This document shows positions 9,055-19,311 of a stretch of DNA of 64,000 nucleotides, piece after piece. Numbering within the stretch: position 1 is the first letter of the stretch; each line of letters starts with the position of its first letter. The DNA comes from Clostridium weizhouense (GTDB lineage: Bacteria > Bacillota > Clostridia > Clostridiales > Clostridiaceae): contig NZ_JAHXPT010000003.1 of the NCBI RefSeq assembly GCF_019431045.1, positions 310,001 to 374,000 on the forward strand, written 5' to 3'. The notes beneath the pieces were generated by a model. That model was not told where the DNA came from. It did not search any database and saw only the letters and a list, made by a program, of their open reading frames with translations. The position numbers and the translations under genes are program-made.

Positions 9055-9090
9055 ATACTTGTGTTGAGCTTATATTGCAAATGATTTGCA
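9052..9090 (-). promoter_or_regulatory. Promoter with 7-1-7 palindromic operator (Zur-like) for the COG0523 gene
   Basis: TTGCAA (9080-9075), 17 bases, perfect TATAAT (9057-9052). TGCAAATGATTTGCA at 9076-9090 is a perfect 7-1-7 palindrome overlapping the -35. This layout is that of Fur-superfamily operators but its sequence is not the Fur consensus, so Zur is the first candidate. Confidence 0.6.
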
Positions 9091-9118
9091 TTTACTCTTT
9101 TTTAATAATTCTTTTAAT

Positions 9119-9147
9119 AAAAAAGGATGATACATTATATACCATCC
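9119..9147 (-). terminator. Terminator of the trpB gene
   Basis: On the minus strand GGATGGTA and TATCATCC pair with a 7-base loop, followed by TTTTTTATT, 27 bases after the trpB stop codon. Confidence 0.88.
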
Positions 9148-9173
9148 TAAAATTATAAATTAAATATTTAAAT

Positions 9174-10391
9174 TTATTTAAAATATTGTTCACCATACCC
9201 GTAATTTTCAACAACATAATCAATGTCTTTATCACCACGTCCACTTAAACATACTAAAATAGATCCTTGCTTCATCTCTTTAGCTTTTTTCATAGCATAT
9301 GCAACTGCATGTGAACTTTCAATTGCTGGAATAATACCTTCATATCTAGATAATTTGAAGAATGCGTCCATAGCTTCCTCATCACTTATTCCAGTATAGT
9401 CTACTCTTCCTAAATCTCTTAAAAATGCATGTTCAGGTCCAACTGATGGATAATCAAGTCCACTAGCAATAGAGTATACTGGTGCTGGATCTCCATCTTT
9501 ATCTTTTAGCATTATACTTTCAAACCCATGCATAATACCTTTCTCACCATATTTCATTGAAGCTGCATGATTTCCTAAGCTTTCACCTCTACCTAAAGGT
9601 TCTACTCCAACTATATCAACTGGCTCATCAAGAAATGGTATAAACATTCCTGCTGCATTGCTTCCCCCTCCTACACAAGCTGTAACTATATCTGGTAAAA
9701 GTCCTGTCATTTCTTTAAATTGATCTTTTGCTTCATATCCAACAACTGATTGAAAATCTCTTACCATAAGTGGAAAAGGATGTGGTCCCAAAGCAGATCC
9801 TATACAATATATTGAATCTTTATAGTTTTTAGCATATGATTCAAATGCTGAATCTACTGCTTCTTTTAAAGTCTTTAAACCATGAGAAACTGGAATAACT
9901 TTAGCACCTAATATCTTCATTCTAGTTACATTAGGTGCTTGTTTTGCAATATCAACTTCTCCCATATGAATTTCGCACTCTAATCCAAAAAATGCTGCTG
10001 CTGTAGCTAATGCTACACCATGTTGCCCTGCTCCTGTTTCTGCAATAAGACGTTTTTTGCCCATAAATTTGGCAAGTAATCCTTCACCCATACAATGATT
10101 TAATTTGTGTGCCCCAGTATGATTTAAATCCTCTCTTTTTAAATAGATTTGACAATTACTTATTTTTCTAGATAATCTTTCACAATGATAAACTGGTGTA
10201 GGCCTTCCTTGAAATTCTTTACGAATTCTCCTAAGCTCATTAATGAATTGTGAAGAATGACAAATAGTTTGATAAGCATCCTCAATTTCTTTAAATGCAG
10301 GGATTAACTTTTCAGTTAAATACGCTCCCCCATATGGTCCAAAACGACCTTCTTTGTCTGGATAATTTTTTAAATATGTCCTAAAATCCAT
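9174..10391 (-). CDS. trpB: Tryptophan synthase beta chain, stand-alone
   Basis: 405 residues, a full-length PLP enzyme. It joins indole and L-serine to make tryptophan. The PLP lysine is K96 in HTGAHKLN, followed by AETGAGQHG and the phosphate-binding GGGSNA. The region after the lysine ([17 protein letters not shown], then [18 protein letters not shown]) departs from the usual TrpB1 sequence, so this is a divergent clade. No trpA or other trp gene is nearby, and it has its own AAAGGGGG ribosome binding site and terminator. A likely job is salvage of free indole. Confidence 0.9.
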   Translation of the reverse strand: MDFRTYLKNYPDKEGRFGPYGGAYLTEKLIPAFKEIEDAYQTICHSSQFINELRRIRKEFQGRPTPVYHCERLSRKISNCQIYLKREDLNHTGAHKLNHCMGEGLLAKFMGKKRLIAETGAGQHGVALATAAAFFGLECEIHMGEVDIAKQAPNVTRMKILGAKVIPVSHGLKTLKEAVDSAFESYAKNYKDSIYCIGSALGPHPFPLMVRDFQSVVGYEAKDQFKEMTGLLPDIVTACVGGGSNAAGMFIPFLDEPVDIVGVEPLGRGESLGNHAASMKYGEKGIMHGFESIMLKDKDGDPAPVYSIASGLDYPSVGPEHAFLRDLGRVDYTGISDEEAMDAFFKLSRYEGIIPAIESSHAVAYAMKKAKEMKQGSILVCLSGRGDKDIDYVVENYGYGEQYFK

Positions 10392-10589
10392 TATAAAACC
10401 CCCTTTTACTATTATAAGATAAATATTTATATTATAATACTTAATTGGAATTTATGTCAATCTATTGAACATTAAAATTAAAACTATACTTTATTCCAAT
10501 TCTCTTGATTAAAATTATATAAATTACTCATCTATTTTAGCTTTTAGGGGGTTAAATATATTATTTAAAAATAAATTTTATTCTTTATT

Positions 10590-12293
10590 TTAAACTTTAA
10601 ATTTCTCTATCACATCTACAGTTTCATTAATTACAGAAGCTAATAACGTAGCACTTGATGCAACTTCTTCTGCTGAAGCACTCATTTCGTGACTTGATGC
10701 TGCTATTTCTTCTGCTGCTGAAGCATTTTCTTCTGATACTGCTGAAGCATTTTCAACTTTAACTATAATTGTTGTTTTTTCATTATCTAATACAGATATT
10801 AAATCACTTACATTATTTATAAGTGGGATAATTTTATTTATAGCTTCTATTATTTCTTTAAAAGAACACATTGAATTTTCTATTATACTTTCTTGATCTT
10901 TAAATGACTTACTAACTACAGATGTATTTGTTATAACATAATTAGCTTCACTAGATATTACATCTACTATACTACTTATATCTTGTGAAGAAACTTTACT
11001 TTGTTCTGCAAGCTTTCTTATTTCTTCTGCTACTACAGCAAAACCACGTCCTGCTTCACCAGCTCTTGCCGCTTCAATAGCTGCATTTAAAGCAAGTAAG
11101 TTTGTTTGATCTGCTATACTATTTATAAGTTGTGTTATATCTGTTATCTTATTTATACTTAGTCCTAATGTACCAATCTTTTCTGAAACACTCTTAAATG
11201 ACTTATCAATTTCATTTAAAGAATCCATTAGCTTAGTAAGTTGAGTTCCACTATCTCCAGCCATATTATTTATATTCTTTGCATTATCTGTAACATTTCC
11301 AATTACTGAAACTATGTTGTCTATAGAGTCTGCAAAAGTACTTACTGAGTTAGTTATATCCATAAGTTCATTTGTTTGACCTTCTGAACCTTTAGCAACT
11401 TCTTGAACAGCTTCTCCTACTTGTGATGCAGAAGATGACATTTCTTCTGATGTAGCAGATAAAGATAAAACTTGATCATTTATCTTTGAAGTATTTTGTT
11501 TAAACTCCTTTAATATATTAGATATAGAGTCTACAGTTACTGCCAATTCTTTTTTCATAAGACCAAATTCACTTGAAGAATCTTTATCGATTTCTATAGT
11601 AAAATCTCCTTTTGCTAATACCTTTAATATGTTTGAAAAATCTGATATTGAATTTTTAATAATTTTAGAAACAATAATAATTATTAAAACAATAATAGTA
11701 ATAGAAACTAATGCAACTATTAAAAATAATACTGTTGCATCTTTAAAATCTGCTTTTGATGAAATATACATTTCTTCAGCAGATTCAACATTTTGATCTG
11801 TTAATTTAGTTAATATAGCAGATATATTATTCCCAAATTTACCATATTGTTCTGCAAATTGTGCGTCTATAGTTTCTCCGTTATTTCTTTTACTTATAAT
11901 CTGTTCTGACCCTTGCATATAGTTAATATAATTTTCTTCTAATTCTTGTATTAATTGTTTTTCTTCATTAGATATATTAGAATTTTTCATAGCTTGGATA
12001 TTCTCTCTTATAAGTTTATCATTATTCTTTACTATATCTACAATGTCTTGATTATATGGTCTATCAATAACCTTTGTTAAAGCATTTCTTAATTGACCTA
12101 ACTCACCATTTATATATCCTACTGTTTTTACATTATTTAATTTATTTTCATATAAATCTTGTACATTATTATTTAAATTCCCCATATTTAAATAGCCTAT
12201 ACTACTTATGGCAAGATTAGAAATAAGTGCTATTATTCCCAAAATAATAATTCCATAAATAATCTTAAAATTTTTCAAATTATTGTTATTCAT
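10590..12293 (-). CDS. Methyl-accepting chemotaxis protein (4HB type)
   Basis: 567 residues. A membrane helix at about 9-32, an extracytoplasmic four-helix-bundle region to about 180, a second helix at 183-208, a short HAMP-like linker ([11 protein letters not shown]), then a long signalling coiled coil. The hairpin tip is [35 protein letters not shown]. The C-terminal part is rich in Ala/Ser/Glu ([13 protein letters not shown]). It senses an unknown small ligand and signals to CheA/CheW. It is a single gene and lies 1.4 kb from the end of the chemotaxis operon. Confidence 0.93.
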   Translation of the reverse strand: MNNNNLKNFKIIYGIIILGIIALISNLAISSIGYLNMGNLNNNVQDLYENKLNNVKTVGYINGELGQLRNALTKVIDRPYNQDIVDIVKNNDKLIRENIQAMKNSNISNEEKQLIQELEENYINYMQGSEQIISKRNNGETIDAQFAEQYGKFGNNISAILTKLTDQNVESAEEMYISSKADFKDATVLFLIVALVSITIIVLIIIIVSKIIKNSISDFSNILKVLAKGDFTIEIDKDSSSEFGLMKKELAVTVDSISNILKEFKQNTSKINDQVLSLSATSEEMSSSASQVGEAVQEVAKGSEGQTNELMDITNSVSTFADSIDNIVSVIGNVTDNAKNINNMAGDSGTQLTKLMDSLNEIDKSFKSVSEKIGTLGLSINKITDITQLINSIADQTNLLALNAAIEAARAGEAGRGFAVVAEEIRKLAEQSKVSSQDISSIVDVISSEANYVITNTSVVSKSFKDQESIIENSMCSFKEIIEAINKIIPLINNVSDLISVLDNEKTTIIVKVENASAVSEENASAAEEIAASSHEMSASAEEVASSATLLASVINETVDVIEKFKV

Positions 12294-12569
12294 TTTATAA
12301 AAATCCTCCTTGTTTTAAATAATATTAAGAATATTCTTTCAAGTTCCCTTTATACTATATATTTCGTTTATTTTTTATAAAAGCTTTAGCTATTTATTAT
12401 ATAAAAATAAAATATTTTATATTTTTTCAAAAAAAAATTACATCTTTTTACATGATTGATTAAATCAAATTAAAATGGTTTATTTAAACTTTAATATATA
12501 TTTTATATTAATTCTATATTATAGTAAATAAAAGCATTAAGTAAATAATTTTTATTGTTATCTAAAAAA
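12294..12569. other. Non-coding AT-rich gap
   Basis: Holds the AGGAGG ribosome binding site region of the chemoreceptor gene and otherwise very AT-rich sequence. No gene, RNA or repeat was recognised. Confidence 0.5.
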
Positions 12570-12604
12570 ATGCCACTCAAAATATATAAATTTGAGATGG
12601 CATT
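12570..12604 (-). terminator. Terminator after the 34-residue gene
   Basis: TGCCATCTCAAA pairs with TTTGAGTGGCA (one mismatch) around an AT loop, with T-runs on both sides, so it can act on either strand. It begins 37 bases after the small gene's stop codon. Confidence 0.85.
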
Positions 12605-12640
12605 TTTAATTTCATAAATTATATTATTTATTTCTTAATA

Positions 12641-12745
12641 TTAATCTTTCTTATTTACTTTCTTATTATGTTTAATTTTTGAATTATTAGCTTTTTTCTC
12701 TTTTTCTTGTTGACTTGAACAAGAGCAATCATGTTTTTCGCTCAT
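12641..12745 (-). CDS. 34-residue Cys/Lys-rich small protein
   Basis: ATG at 12745, stop at 12643-12641. The product begins MSEKHDCSCSSQQEKEKK and is then almost all Lys, Asn and Ser, ending KVNKKD. GGAG lies 11 bases before the ATG and a clear terminator follows, which supports a real gene despite its size. The HDCSC cluster could bind a metal. It sits 380 bases from the Fur-box Cys-rich/HMA gene. No family is recognised. Confidence 0.55.
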   Translation of the reverse strand: MSEKHDCSCSSQQEKEKKANNSKIKHNKKVNKKD

Positions 12746-13013
12746 AATACTTATCACTCCTAAATTAAAATTTTATTATAATATAACAATACTATTTTGT
12801 TCAGGAGAATATTATTTATTCTTATTTTACATTACTATTGTTAAAATAAATTTTTATATTTAAACTAATGAATATACTAAATATATATCTTCTAATTAAG
12901 TTATTATATTTATAGTCTTTTATACCTTTAATTTTAAAATTTCTAGTTTAATTATACTATTTATAAATATTATAAGATTTATATTCATAAAAACAACTTA
13001 TTTATAACAAAAA

Positions 13014-13068
13014 AGATAATATTTTAATAATCATTACATTTACTATATTAATTATTAAAATATTATCT
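13014..13068 (-). terminator. Terminator of the HMA-domain gene
   Basis: An 18-bp stem (AGATAATATTTTAATAAT and complement) with a 19-base loop, followed on the minus strand by TTTTTTGTT. Confidence 0.8.
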
Positions 13069-13127
13069 ATTATTATTTAATTTGTCTTTTATGGATATTA
13101 CAAAATTTATTTCTATGTTTATATTTC

Positions 13128-13493
13128 TTAATTATTATTGTTAATTGATATCACAGAATATCCTGCTTTTTCTACAGTTCTTTTAAGAATTTGATCTTCT
13201 ATATCTGATTTCATATTAACTTTAGCTAATTTATTTTTTAAATCAACCTCTGCAAAAGTATTTTCTAAATGGCTAAGTTCATTTTCAATATGATTTGCAC
13301 AATTTTTACATTTCATTCCTTCAATATATATTGTTTTGGAAAATTTATAATCTGATATATTTTTATTGTTGTATTTCTTTTGTTTTGGTTCAACTGTTCC
13401 TCCACAACATCCTCCTGCTAATTTTTTCATATAACTTTTAACTGAAAAAACAGTTATTAATACGATTATTATTGAAATAATACCCGTTGCCAT
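13128..13493 (-). CDS. Membrane-anchored Cys-rich protein with heavy-metal-associated (HMA) domain
   Basis: 121 residues. A single membrane helix at 2-20, then KKLAGGCCGGTVEPK as in FeoB-associated Cys-rich membrane proteins, a short linker, and an HMA fold from about 52 with the metal loop GMKCKNCANH (residues 59-68). FeoB-associated proteins help ferrous iron import, while HMA domains usually bind Cu(I) or similar. Both in one chain is unusual. The promoter carries an almost perfect Fur box. A role in metal handling at the membrane under iron limitation is inferred. No feo gene is in the window. Confidence 0.8.
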   Translation of the reverse strand: MATGIISIIIVLITVFSVKSYMKKLAGGCCGGTVEPKQKKYNNKNISDYKFSKTIYIEGMKCKNCANHIENELSHLENTFAEVDLKNKLAKVNMKSDIEDQILKRTVEKAGYSVISINNNN

Positions 13494-13555
13494 TAATCCC
13501 CCTCCTTGTTTATAGTAATATAAAAAACTTTAAAACTAATTAGTTCCTACTTATA

Positions 13556-13593
13556 TATATAACACTATTTTTACATTTTGACAATGATTATCA
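13556..13593 (-). promoter_or_regulatory. Promoter with Fur box, HMA-domain gene
   Basis: TTGTCA (13584-13579), 17 bases, TATATA (13561-13556). TGACAATGATTATCA at 13579-13593 fits the Fur 7-1-7 core (TGATAATnATTATCA) with one mismatch and covers the -35. Confidence 0.82.
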
Positions 13594-13677
13594 TTTTAAA
13601 CATTGTCTCAATTTAAACTTCTTTATTAAATTTTTCTCTAAATTTAACTTTATAAAAAATTATCATATTATAAAATT

Positions 13678-13722
13678 AAGCCTTAATAATATAGATTTTT
13701 TTAACTATATTATTAAGGCTTA
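13678..13722 (-). terminator. Terminator of the chemotaxis operon
   Basis: A 17-bp stem (AAGCCTTAATAATATAG and complement) with a 10-base loop, 34 bases after the stop codon of the chemoreceptor gene. Confidence 0.75.
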
Positions 13723-13755
13723 AATATTGTTATAAGTTGTTGTATACTTTTCTTG

Positions 13756-15837
13756 CTACTTTTTAAGCTTAAAAACAGAAACCATGTCTTTAAGTAACTG
13801 TGATTGGCTTGAAAGTTCTTCACTAGCTGCTGCACTTTCTTCAGCAGTTGCTGAATTTGCTTGAATTACTTGCGAAACTTGATCAATTCCTGTATTTATC
13901 TGTGAAATACCAATGGCTTGTTCAGCTGAAGATGCTGCTATTTCAGATACAAATGTTGTTGCTTTTGATACTCCATTTACTATTTCATATAAAGCTTTTG
14001 CTGTATCATTTGCAATTTCAGTACCTTTTTCAGCCTTTCTTATAGATCCTTCAATAAGTTCAGTAGTTTCTTTAGCTGCTTTCGCACTTCTCTCAGCTAA
14101 ATTTCTTACTTCTTCTGCTACTACTGCAAATCCTTTTCCATGTTGACCTGCTCTAGCTGCTTCCACGGCTGCATTAAGTGCAAGTATGTTTGTTTGAAAT
14201 GCTATCTCATCTATTACCTTTATTATTTTTGAAATACTATCAGAACATTCATTTATTTCTGCCATAGACTGAAGCATTTCATTCATTTGTGTATTTCCTT
14301 GTTCTGCTTTTTCCTTTACTTTGATTGCAAGTTCTTTGGCTTCGTTTGCATTTGTAGCATTTTCTTTAGTTTGTGCTGCAATTTCAGCTATAGATGAAGT
14401 CAATTCTTCTATGGCACTCGCTTGTTCTGCTGCACCTTCAGATAAACTTTGACTTCCGTCTGAAACTTGTCTTGCTCCCATAAATACTTCTTCAGAAGCA
14501 ACATTTATTTCACTAAGAACTGAATTTAATGATATTATTATTGTATTTAATGAAGTTGAAATATTATTAAAATTGCCATCAAACTCTTTAACAGATTCTA
14601 TTGCAAGGTTACCTTTTGAGACTTCTCCTATAATTTCAGAAATTTCTCCAACAATACCTTTTAAGCCTTTTTGCGTATTATTAACAGATCTTGCTAATAC
14701 TCCAAACTCTCCTTTATAAGATCCATTTACCTGAACCTCCAAATTTCCTTTAGACATTTCACTCATAACACTGTTAACTTCTTTTATTGGTTTTACCATA
14801 GCTTCAATTAATTCATTTACACCTTCTACTATCTTTCTAAAATCTCCACTATGTTTTGTTTCATCTGACCTTATATCTAAATTTCCCTCTTTAGCTGCCA
14901 TTGATAAAATATTTGCATCCTCTACTAATGCTTTTATAGTTTTTATAGTCTTATCTAGAGCTGGAGAAATTTCGTCTTTTTCGTCTTTTATATTTATTTC
15001 AATACTCATATCACCTTGTGATATTCTTTTCATGGTATCAATTACATTCTCTTGCAAATCACATGCAAATGCATCCATTACCTGTGCCATTTCCCCTAAC
15101 TCATCATATGTACTTATATTTAATCTTTCTCCAAGATGTCCTTTACTCATTTCTTTAATCATATGTACTACTTTTTCTAAAGGCTTGGTTATCAATCCCG
15201 AAATATACAATCCAATTAATATTGATATTATCATAACAAAAACATTTACTATAATCATAATTATTATAGCTGTATTACTTTTGCTAGTATTTAAGCTGGA
15301 TTGTTCTTTTCCTGAATTTGTTTTCATAGAAATTAAGTTTTCTATAGCTTTTTGCTCTGCTAATGATGCTTTGTCTGCTTCTTTATTTTCTTTCATCATA
15401 GTAATAGCTTCATTATATTTTTCTTCTCTTACAAGTTTTATTAATTTATCAAGTTCTGTTTTATATATTTTTTTTGCTTCAATAAAATTATCAAATTCTT
15501 TTCTTATATCACTTGATATAATTGTACTATTAAATGATTCTGAAATTGTCTCAATATTTTCTAATTTTTTTTCAATTATATTTATATGCTCTGAAATTTC
15601 TTCAGATGATTCTGCCATTACTAAATCTCTTATACTTACTCTCATTTGTTGAAATTCGATACCGATTTGACTCATTTCAGAAATAGGAACTGTCATATAT
15701 TCATATAATTCAACATCCAATTTATTAGCCACTTTTAAAGCATAAATTGAATAACCTCCCATTGCGCCAGAAATTAATGATATTAATACAAAACCTAAGA
15801 TTAATTTTTTACTTATTTTTAAATTAGAAAACCACAT
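13756..15837 (-). CDS. Methyl-accepting chemotaxis protein with tandem HAMP domains
   Basis: 693 residues. Membrane helix at about 11-33, extracytoplasmic helical domain, second helix at about 191-213. Several HAMP-like repeats follow ([56 protein letters not shown]), then the signalling domain with tip [35 protein letters not shown]. Poly-HAMP arrays pass signals between the membrane and the hairpin tip. It is the last gene of the cheY-cheA-cheW-mcp operon, 37 bases after cheW. No CheR/CheB-tethering pentapeptide is seen at the C-terminus. Confidence 0.94.
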   Translation of the reverse strand: MWFSNLKISKKLILGFVLISLISGAMGGYSIYALKVANKLDVELYEYMTVPISEMSQIGIEFQQMRVSIRDLVMAESSEEISEHINIIEKKLENIETISESFNSTIISSDIRKEFDNFIEAKKIYKTELDKLIKLVREEKYNEAITMMKENKEADKASLAEQKAIENLISMKTNSGKEQSSLNTSKSNTAIIIMIIVNVFVMIISILIGLYISGLITKPLEKVVHMIKEMSKGHLGERLNISTYDELGEMAQVMDAFACDLQENVIDTMKRISQGDMSIEINIKDEKDEISPALDKTIKTIKALVEDANILSMAAKEGNLDIRSDETKHSGDFRKIVEGVNELIEAMVKPIKEVNSVMSEMSKGNLEVQVNGSYKGEFGVLARSVNNTQKGLKGIVGEISEIIGEVSKGNLAIESVKEFDGNFNNISTSLNTIIISLNSVLSEINVASEEVFMGARQVSDGSQSLSEGAAEQASAIEELTSSIAEIAAQTKENATNANEAKELAIKVKEKAEQGNTQMNEMLQSMAEINECSDSISKIIKVIDEIAFQTNILALNAAVEAARAGQHGKGFAVVAEEVRNLAERSAKAAKETTELIEGSIRKAEKGTEIANDTAKALYEIVNGVSKATTFVSEIAASSAEQAIGISQINTGIDQVSQVIQANSATAEESAAASEELSSQSQLLKDMVSVFKLKK

Positions 15838-15874
15838 ATTCTATTAACCTCTCTACTTTCAATATATTTTAATT

Positions 15875-16372
15875 TTATAATTTTTCAATATCATCTTCTT
15901 CAATAATTTTATTGCAATCTATAATAAGCCTTACTTCATTTCCAACTTTAGCAATACTTTTTATATATTTATTGGGATTCTCTTCATTTTTTTTAATGTT
16001 AGGAAGAGCTGACAAATTCTTTTCAGCTATATTAGCTACTTCTAATACCCTATCTATTATTAAACCAATACATATATTTTTTATTTCAAGTATTATAATA
16101 CACGTTCTATCATCATATTCTTTTTCTTCTTTTTTTAATTTTAATCTAATATCCATGACAGGTATTATTTTTCCCCTAAGATTTATTACACCTTTAATGT
16201 AATCAGGTAATTCAGGTACTTCCGTTATAGGTTGAATACAGATAATTTCAATTACATTTTTAATATCAATACCATAACATTGTTTGTCAATTGAAAATAT
16301 AAGATATTTATCTTTTTGTGTATCTTCTTCCCCTTCAATTATTTCTTGCAATAAGTTCGACATTTTAATCAC
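15875..16372 (-). CDS. cheW: Chemotaxis coupling protein CheW
   Basis: 165 residues, one CheW-like SH3-pair domain, with DKYLIFSIDKQCYGIDIKNV near residue 21 and the core motif LPDYIKGVINLRGKIIPVMDIR (about 55-77). It bridges CheA and receptors. It starts 9 bases after the cheA stop codon and is followed by the receptor gene, so coexpression is expected. Confidence 0.95.
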   Translation of the reverse strand: MIKMSNLLQEIIEGEEDTQKDKYLIFSIDKQCYGIDIKNVIEIICIQPITEVPELPDYIKGVINLRGKIIPVMDIRLKLKKEEKEYDDRTCIIILEIKNICIGLIIDRVLEVANIAEKNLSALPNIKKNEENPNKYIKSIAKVGNEVRLIIDCNKIIEEDDIEKL

Positions 16373-16381
16373 CTCTAATTT

Positions 16382-18448
16382 TTATAGGTTAATAATTTTA
16401 GACATATCAAGTACTAAACTTATAGTTGCATCTCCAAGTAATGAACACCCACTTATACCTTTTACATTTTTAATATAATCAGGAAGCGGCTTAATTACGA
16501 CTTGTTGTTGTCCAATAAGTGAATCTGCAAAAATACAACGTGTTATACCTTGATCTTCTACCATAATTACAATTCCATTTTCAATATTTACTACATCTGT
16601 TTTAATATTATAAAGTTCGTGAAGTCTTAATATTGAATAGCTTTCTCCCCTTACAAGTATCATTTCTTTATTATTTAAATCTTTAATTACATCCTCTTTT
16701 TTTATTATAAATGACTGTCTAATTGATTTAACAGGAATTGTGAAAGCAGAGGACCCAACCTTCATTGTCATACCATCTATAATAGCAAGAGTTAATGGTA
16801 TTTTTATTGATATTGTTGTTCCTTGTCCTTCTATACTATCAACAGTTACTGTTCCTCTAATTTTTTCAATTTCCTTTACAACTACGTCCATACCAACTCC
16901 ACGACCAGAAAACTCTGTAACATCATTAGTTGTTGAAAAACCTGGTAGAAATATCAATGAATAAATTTGCTTATCTGTAATGTCAGTTCCTATATCTGCT
17001 AATAAACCATTTTCTTGTGCTTTTTTTAATATTTTATTTTTATTAAGACCTCTACCATCATCTTTTATATCAATAAAAACTTCTCCACCAGTATTTTTAG
17101 CTTCAATGATTATTTTCCCTTTTGCTTCTTTACTAGATGCAATTCTTTCTTTTGGAGACTCTATTCCATGATCCATTGAATTTCTTATTATATGTATCAA
17201 AGGATCTACTATATGCTCTATAATATTTTTATCTACCTCTGTTTCTTGTCCAACTATTTCAAGTTCTACTTCTTTATTTAATTTTTTGCACATATCTCTA
17301 ACTAATCTAGTCATCTTATTTAATGTAAGTGCAAGAGGTACCATTCTTATAGACATAACAGCATCTTGAAGATCTAAAATTCTTTTTCTATGTTGTCTTG
17401 CTGCCTTATTAAAACTATCTAATTGTAATCCTAAAATTTCTGGATTTTTAGTTACCATAGCTTCTGAAATAACCAATTCTCCAACTAAATCCATAAGTAT
17501 ATCTAACTTATTAACATCAACGCTAATTAAGTTTTGTTTATAAACTGATTTAATCTTTACGTTTTCATTTTTCTTATCATTATTTATAACATCATTATTC
17601 ATAACACTATTATTAGTAAGTTCTTTTTTTTCATTATCTGCATGTTTAACTTCTTGATAAAACTCATTTTCAGTTTGAAATTCTTTTATATCAACCTTAC
17701 TTAAAAATATTGTTTTCATAAAAAATTCTCTAATTTTTTCTATAGAACTAGTGCTTTTTAAAAATATTTTAAAACCTTCAGATCTTATTACTTCACATGT
17801 TTCATTATTTTCATCAATATCTTTTGGATCAAAATATAAAATTTCTGCAAATTTTTTAAGTTCATGAATAACACCAAAACATCTTAGATTCTCCATTTGG
17901 CATATATCTTCAAAAAATAAGGTAGCATAAAAAAAATTAAACTTATCAGTATTTTTTTTATTATTTAAATAATATTTTGGGTTTTCTACTTTCTCTCTTG
18001 CTGATTTATCTATCATCTTATTTTCTGAATGATTTGAATCTGAATTTTCTAGCCTTAAACTTTCTAAAAATTTATTTACTTTATTAATAAATAAATTAAA
18101 GTCAAAATCTGTTTCCTGATAATTATTTATTTTCTCTATTTCTGTTTTTATAAGGTCACTTCCCTCTAAAACCAGATCAGTAAGTTTTGAATAATCAATA
18201 TGTTCAGGATTAAATTCTCTAATAAAATAAAATAATTCTTCTATACTATGAGAAATATGAGAAATATTATCAAGCATCATCATGCCAGATGAGCCTTTAA
18301 TTGTATGCATTATTCTAAATATTTCATTGATAGCATCACTGTTTAATTTTTTATGCTTTTCACTATCAATTATAAGTTGCTCGAGTTGTTCTATCATATC
18401 AAATGTTTCAAAAATGAACGCCTCCAACATAGGCTCTTTTCTATTCAT
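16382..18448 (-). CDS. cheA: Chemotaxis histidine kinase CheA
   Basis: 688 residues. An HPt domain with phosphorylated H48 (RIMHTIKGSSG); a P2-like region about 165-265; dimerisation helices with LDILMDLVGELVI (about 310-325); an ATPase domain with N box HIIRNSMDHGIE, G1 DDGRGL, and GRGVGMDVV; and a CheW-like P5 domain from about 550. It autophosphorylates under receptor control and passes phosphate to CheY. The gene starts 30 bases after cheY with GAAGGTG upstream. No cheB, cheR, cheC or cheD is in this operon, so adaptation proteins must be elsewhere or absent. Confidence 0.95.
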   Translation of the reverse strand: MNRKEPMLEAFIFETFDMIEQLEQLIIDSEKHKKLNSDAINEIFRIMHTIKGSSGMMMLDNISHISHSIEELFYFIREFNPEHIDYSKLTDLVLEGSDLIKTEIEKINNYQETDFDFNLFINKVNKFLESLRLENSDSNHSENKMIDKSAREKVENPKYYLNNKKNTDKFNFFYATLFFEDICQMENLRCFGVIHELKKFAEILYFDPKDIDENNETCEVIRSEGFKIFLKSTSSIEKIREFFMKTIFLSKVDIKEFQTENEFYQEVKHADNEKKELTNNSVMNNDVINNDKKNENVKIKSVYKQNLISVDVNKLDILMDLVGELVISEAMVTKNPEILGLQLDSFNKAARQHRKRILDLQDAVMSIRMVPLALTLNKMTRLVRDMCKKLNKEVELEIVGQETEVDKNIIEHIVDPLIHIIRNSMDHGIESPKERIASSKEAKGKIIIEAKNTGGEVFIDIKDDGRGLNKNKILKKAQENGLLADIGTDITDKQIYSLIFLPGFSTTNDVTEFSGRGVGMDVVVKEIEKIRGTVTVDSIEGQGTTISIKIPLTLAIIDGMTMKVGSSAFTIPVKSIRQSFIIKKEDVIKDLNNKEMILVRGESYSILRLHELYNIKTDVVNIENGIVIMVEDQGITRCIFADSLIGQQQVVIKPLPDYIKNVKGISGCSLLGDATISLVLDMSKIINL

Positions 18449-18477
18449 ATTTTCACCTTCTCTTGTTATAATAACTA

Positions 18478-18831
18478 CTAAAATTTACTTAAAGTCTTTA
18501 AAAGATAATCTTCTTTAAAAGGTTTTACTATAAAACTTTTAGCTCCAATAACAATTGATTCTCTAATTTTGATTTCTTGTCCCATAGCACTTAGCATAAT
18601 TACAGTTGCATTAGGATCAAACTTAAGTATTTCAGTTAAAGCTTCTAATCCATCCATTACCGGCATTGTTATATCCATTGTAACTATTTCTGGACTTAAT
18701 GTTTTATACATTTCAATAGCTTGAACCCCATTTTCTGCAAGTCCAACAACTTCATACCCATTTTTTTCAAGCATTGTTTTTAGTGATAATCTCATAAAAG
18801 ATGCGTCTTCCACTACTAGTACCTTTTTCAT
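18478..18831 (-). CDS. cheY: Chemotaxis response regulator CheY
   Basis: 117 residues, a single receiver domain. Acidic pocket ED at 8-9, phospho-acceptor D53 (TMDITMPVMDG), a Ser at the Thr switch position (MLSAMG) and K in KPF near the C-terminus. A stand-alone receiver leading a cheA-cheW-mcp operon is the motor-signalling output CheY. Start supported by AAGGAGG. Confidence 0.94.
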   Translation of the reverse strand: MKKVLVVEDASFMRLSLKTMLEKNGYEVVGLAENGVQAIEMYKTLSPEIVTMDITMPVMDGLEALTEILKFDPNATVIMLSAMGQEIKIRESIVIGAKSFIVKPFKEDYLLKTLSKF

Positions 18832-19207
18832 AATTAAATTCCTCCTTTAATATAAGCTTTAAAATCTTATTAATTTGTTCTGTAATTATCCTTTTAAAAA
18901 CTTAAGTTTAGCTATCATCTCCTTTAATTTATAATTTTTTTAAAAGTACACTAGGAAAAATGAGCATTTTTTCCATTTTATTTATCTTTATTCCTCTTAT
19001 TTTACATTTTTCTATTATTTGCTCGTTTATATTTTATATTCCTTTATAACAGTATGTCAACACTTGTATTATTTTAGCATTTCTTCAATTCACTATCAAA
19101 TTATCCTTTTAAACTTTATTTTAAAAACAATTTAATATATTTTCATAGTCATTTTTAACAATTTAATAATTGATTAAAATATAATTTAAGTAATAAAATG
19201 TAAAATA
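18832..19207. other. Non-coding gap upstream of the chemotaxis operon
   Basis: Contains the cheY ribosome binding site and a GGAAAAAATG/CATTTTTCC hairpin near 18952-18974. No SigD-type promoter (TAAA-N15-GCCGATAA) was found. Nothing else is recognised. Confidence 0.45.
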
Positions 19208-19250
19208 TAAGATGACTATCTCCAATATATATTGGGGACAGTCATCTTAT
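19208..19250 (-). terminator. Terminator of the soluble chemoreceptor gene
   Basis: Stem AAGATGACT...AGTCATCTT with an inner CCAATATATATTGG palindrome, followed on the minus strand by ATATTTTACATTTT. Confidence 0.75.
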
Positions 19251-19311
19251 ATTGTTTAAATAAACTTAGTATTTTTAAATATGAGGAAATTATATTTTGT
19301 TATAATCTCTT

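Noticed and set aside
15032..15652. 206-codon + strand open frame
   Set aside because: It is antisense to the poly-HAMP chemoreceptor gene, has no ribosome binding site and looks like low-complexity shadow sequence.
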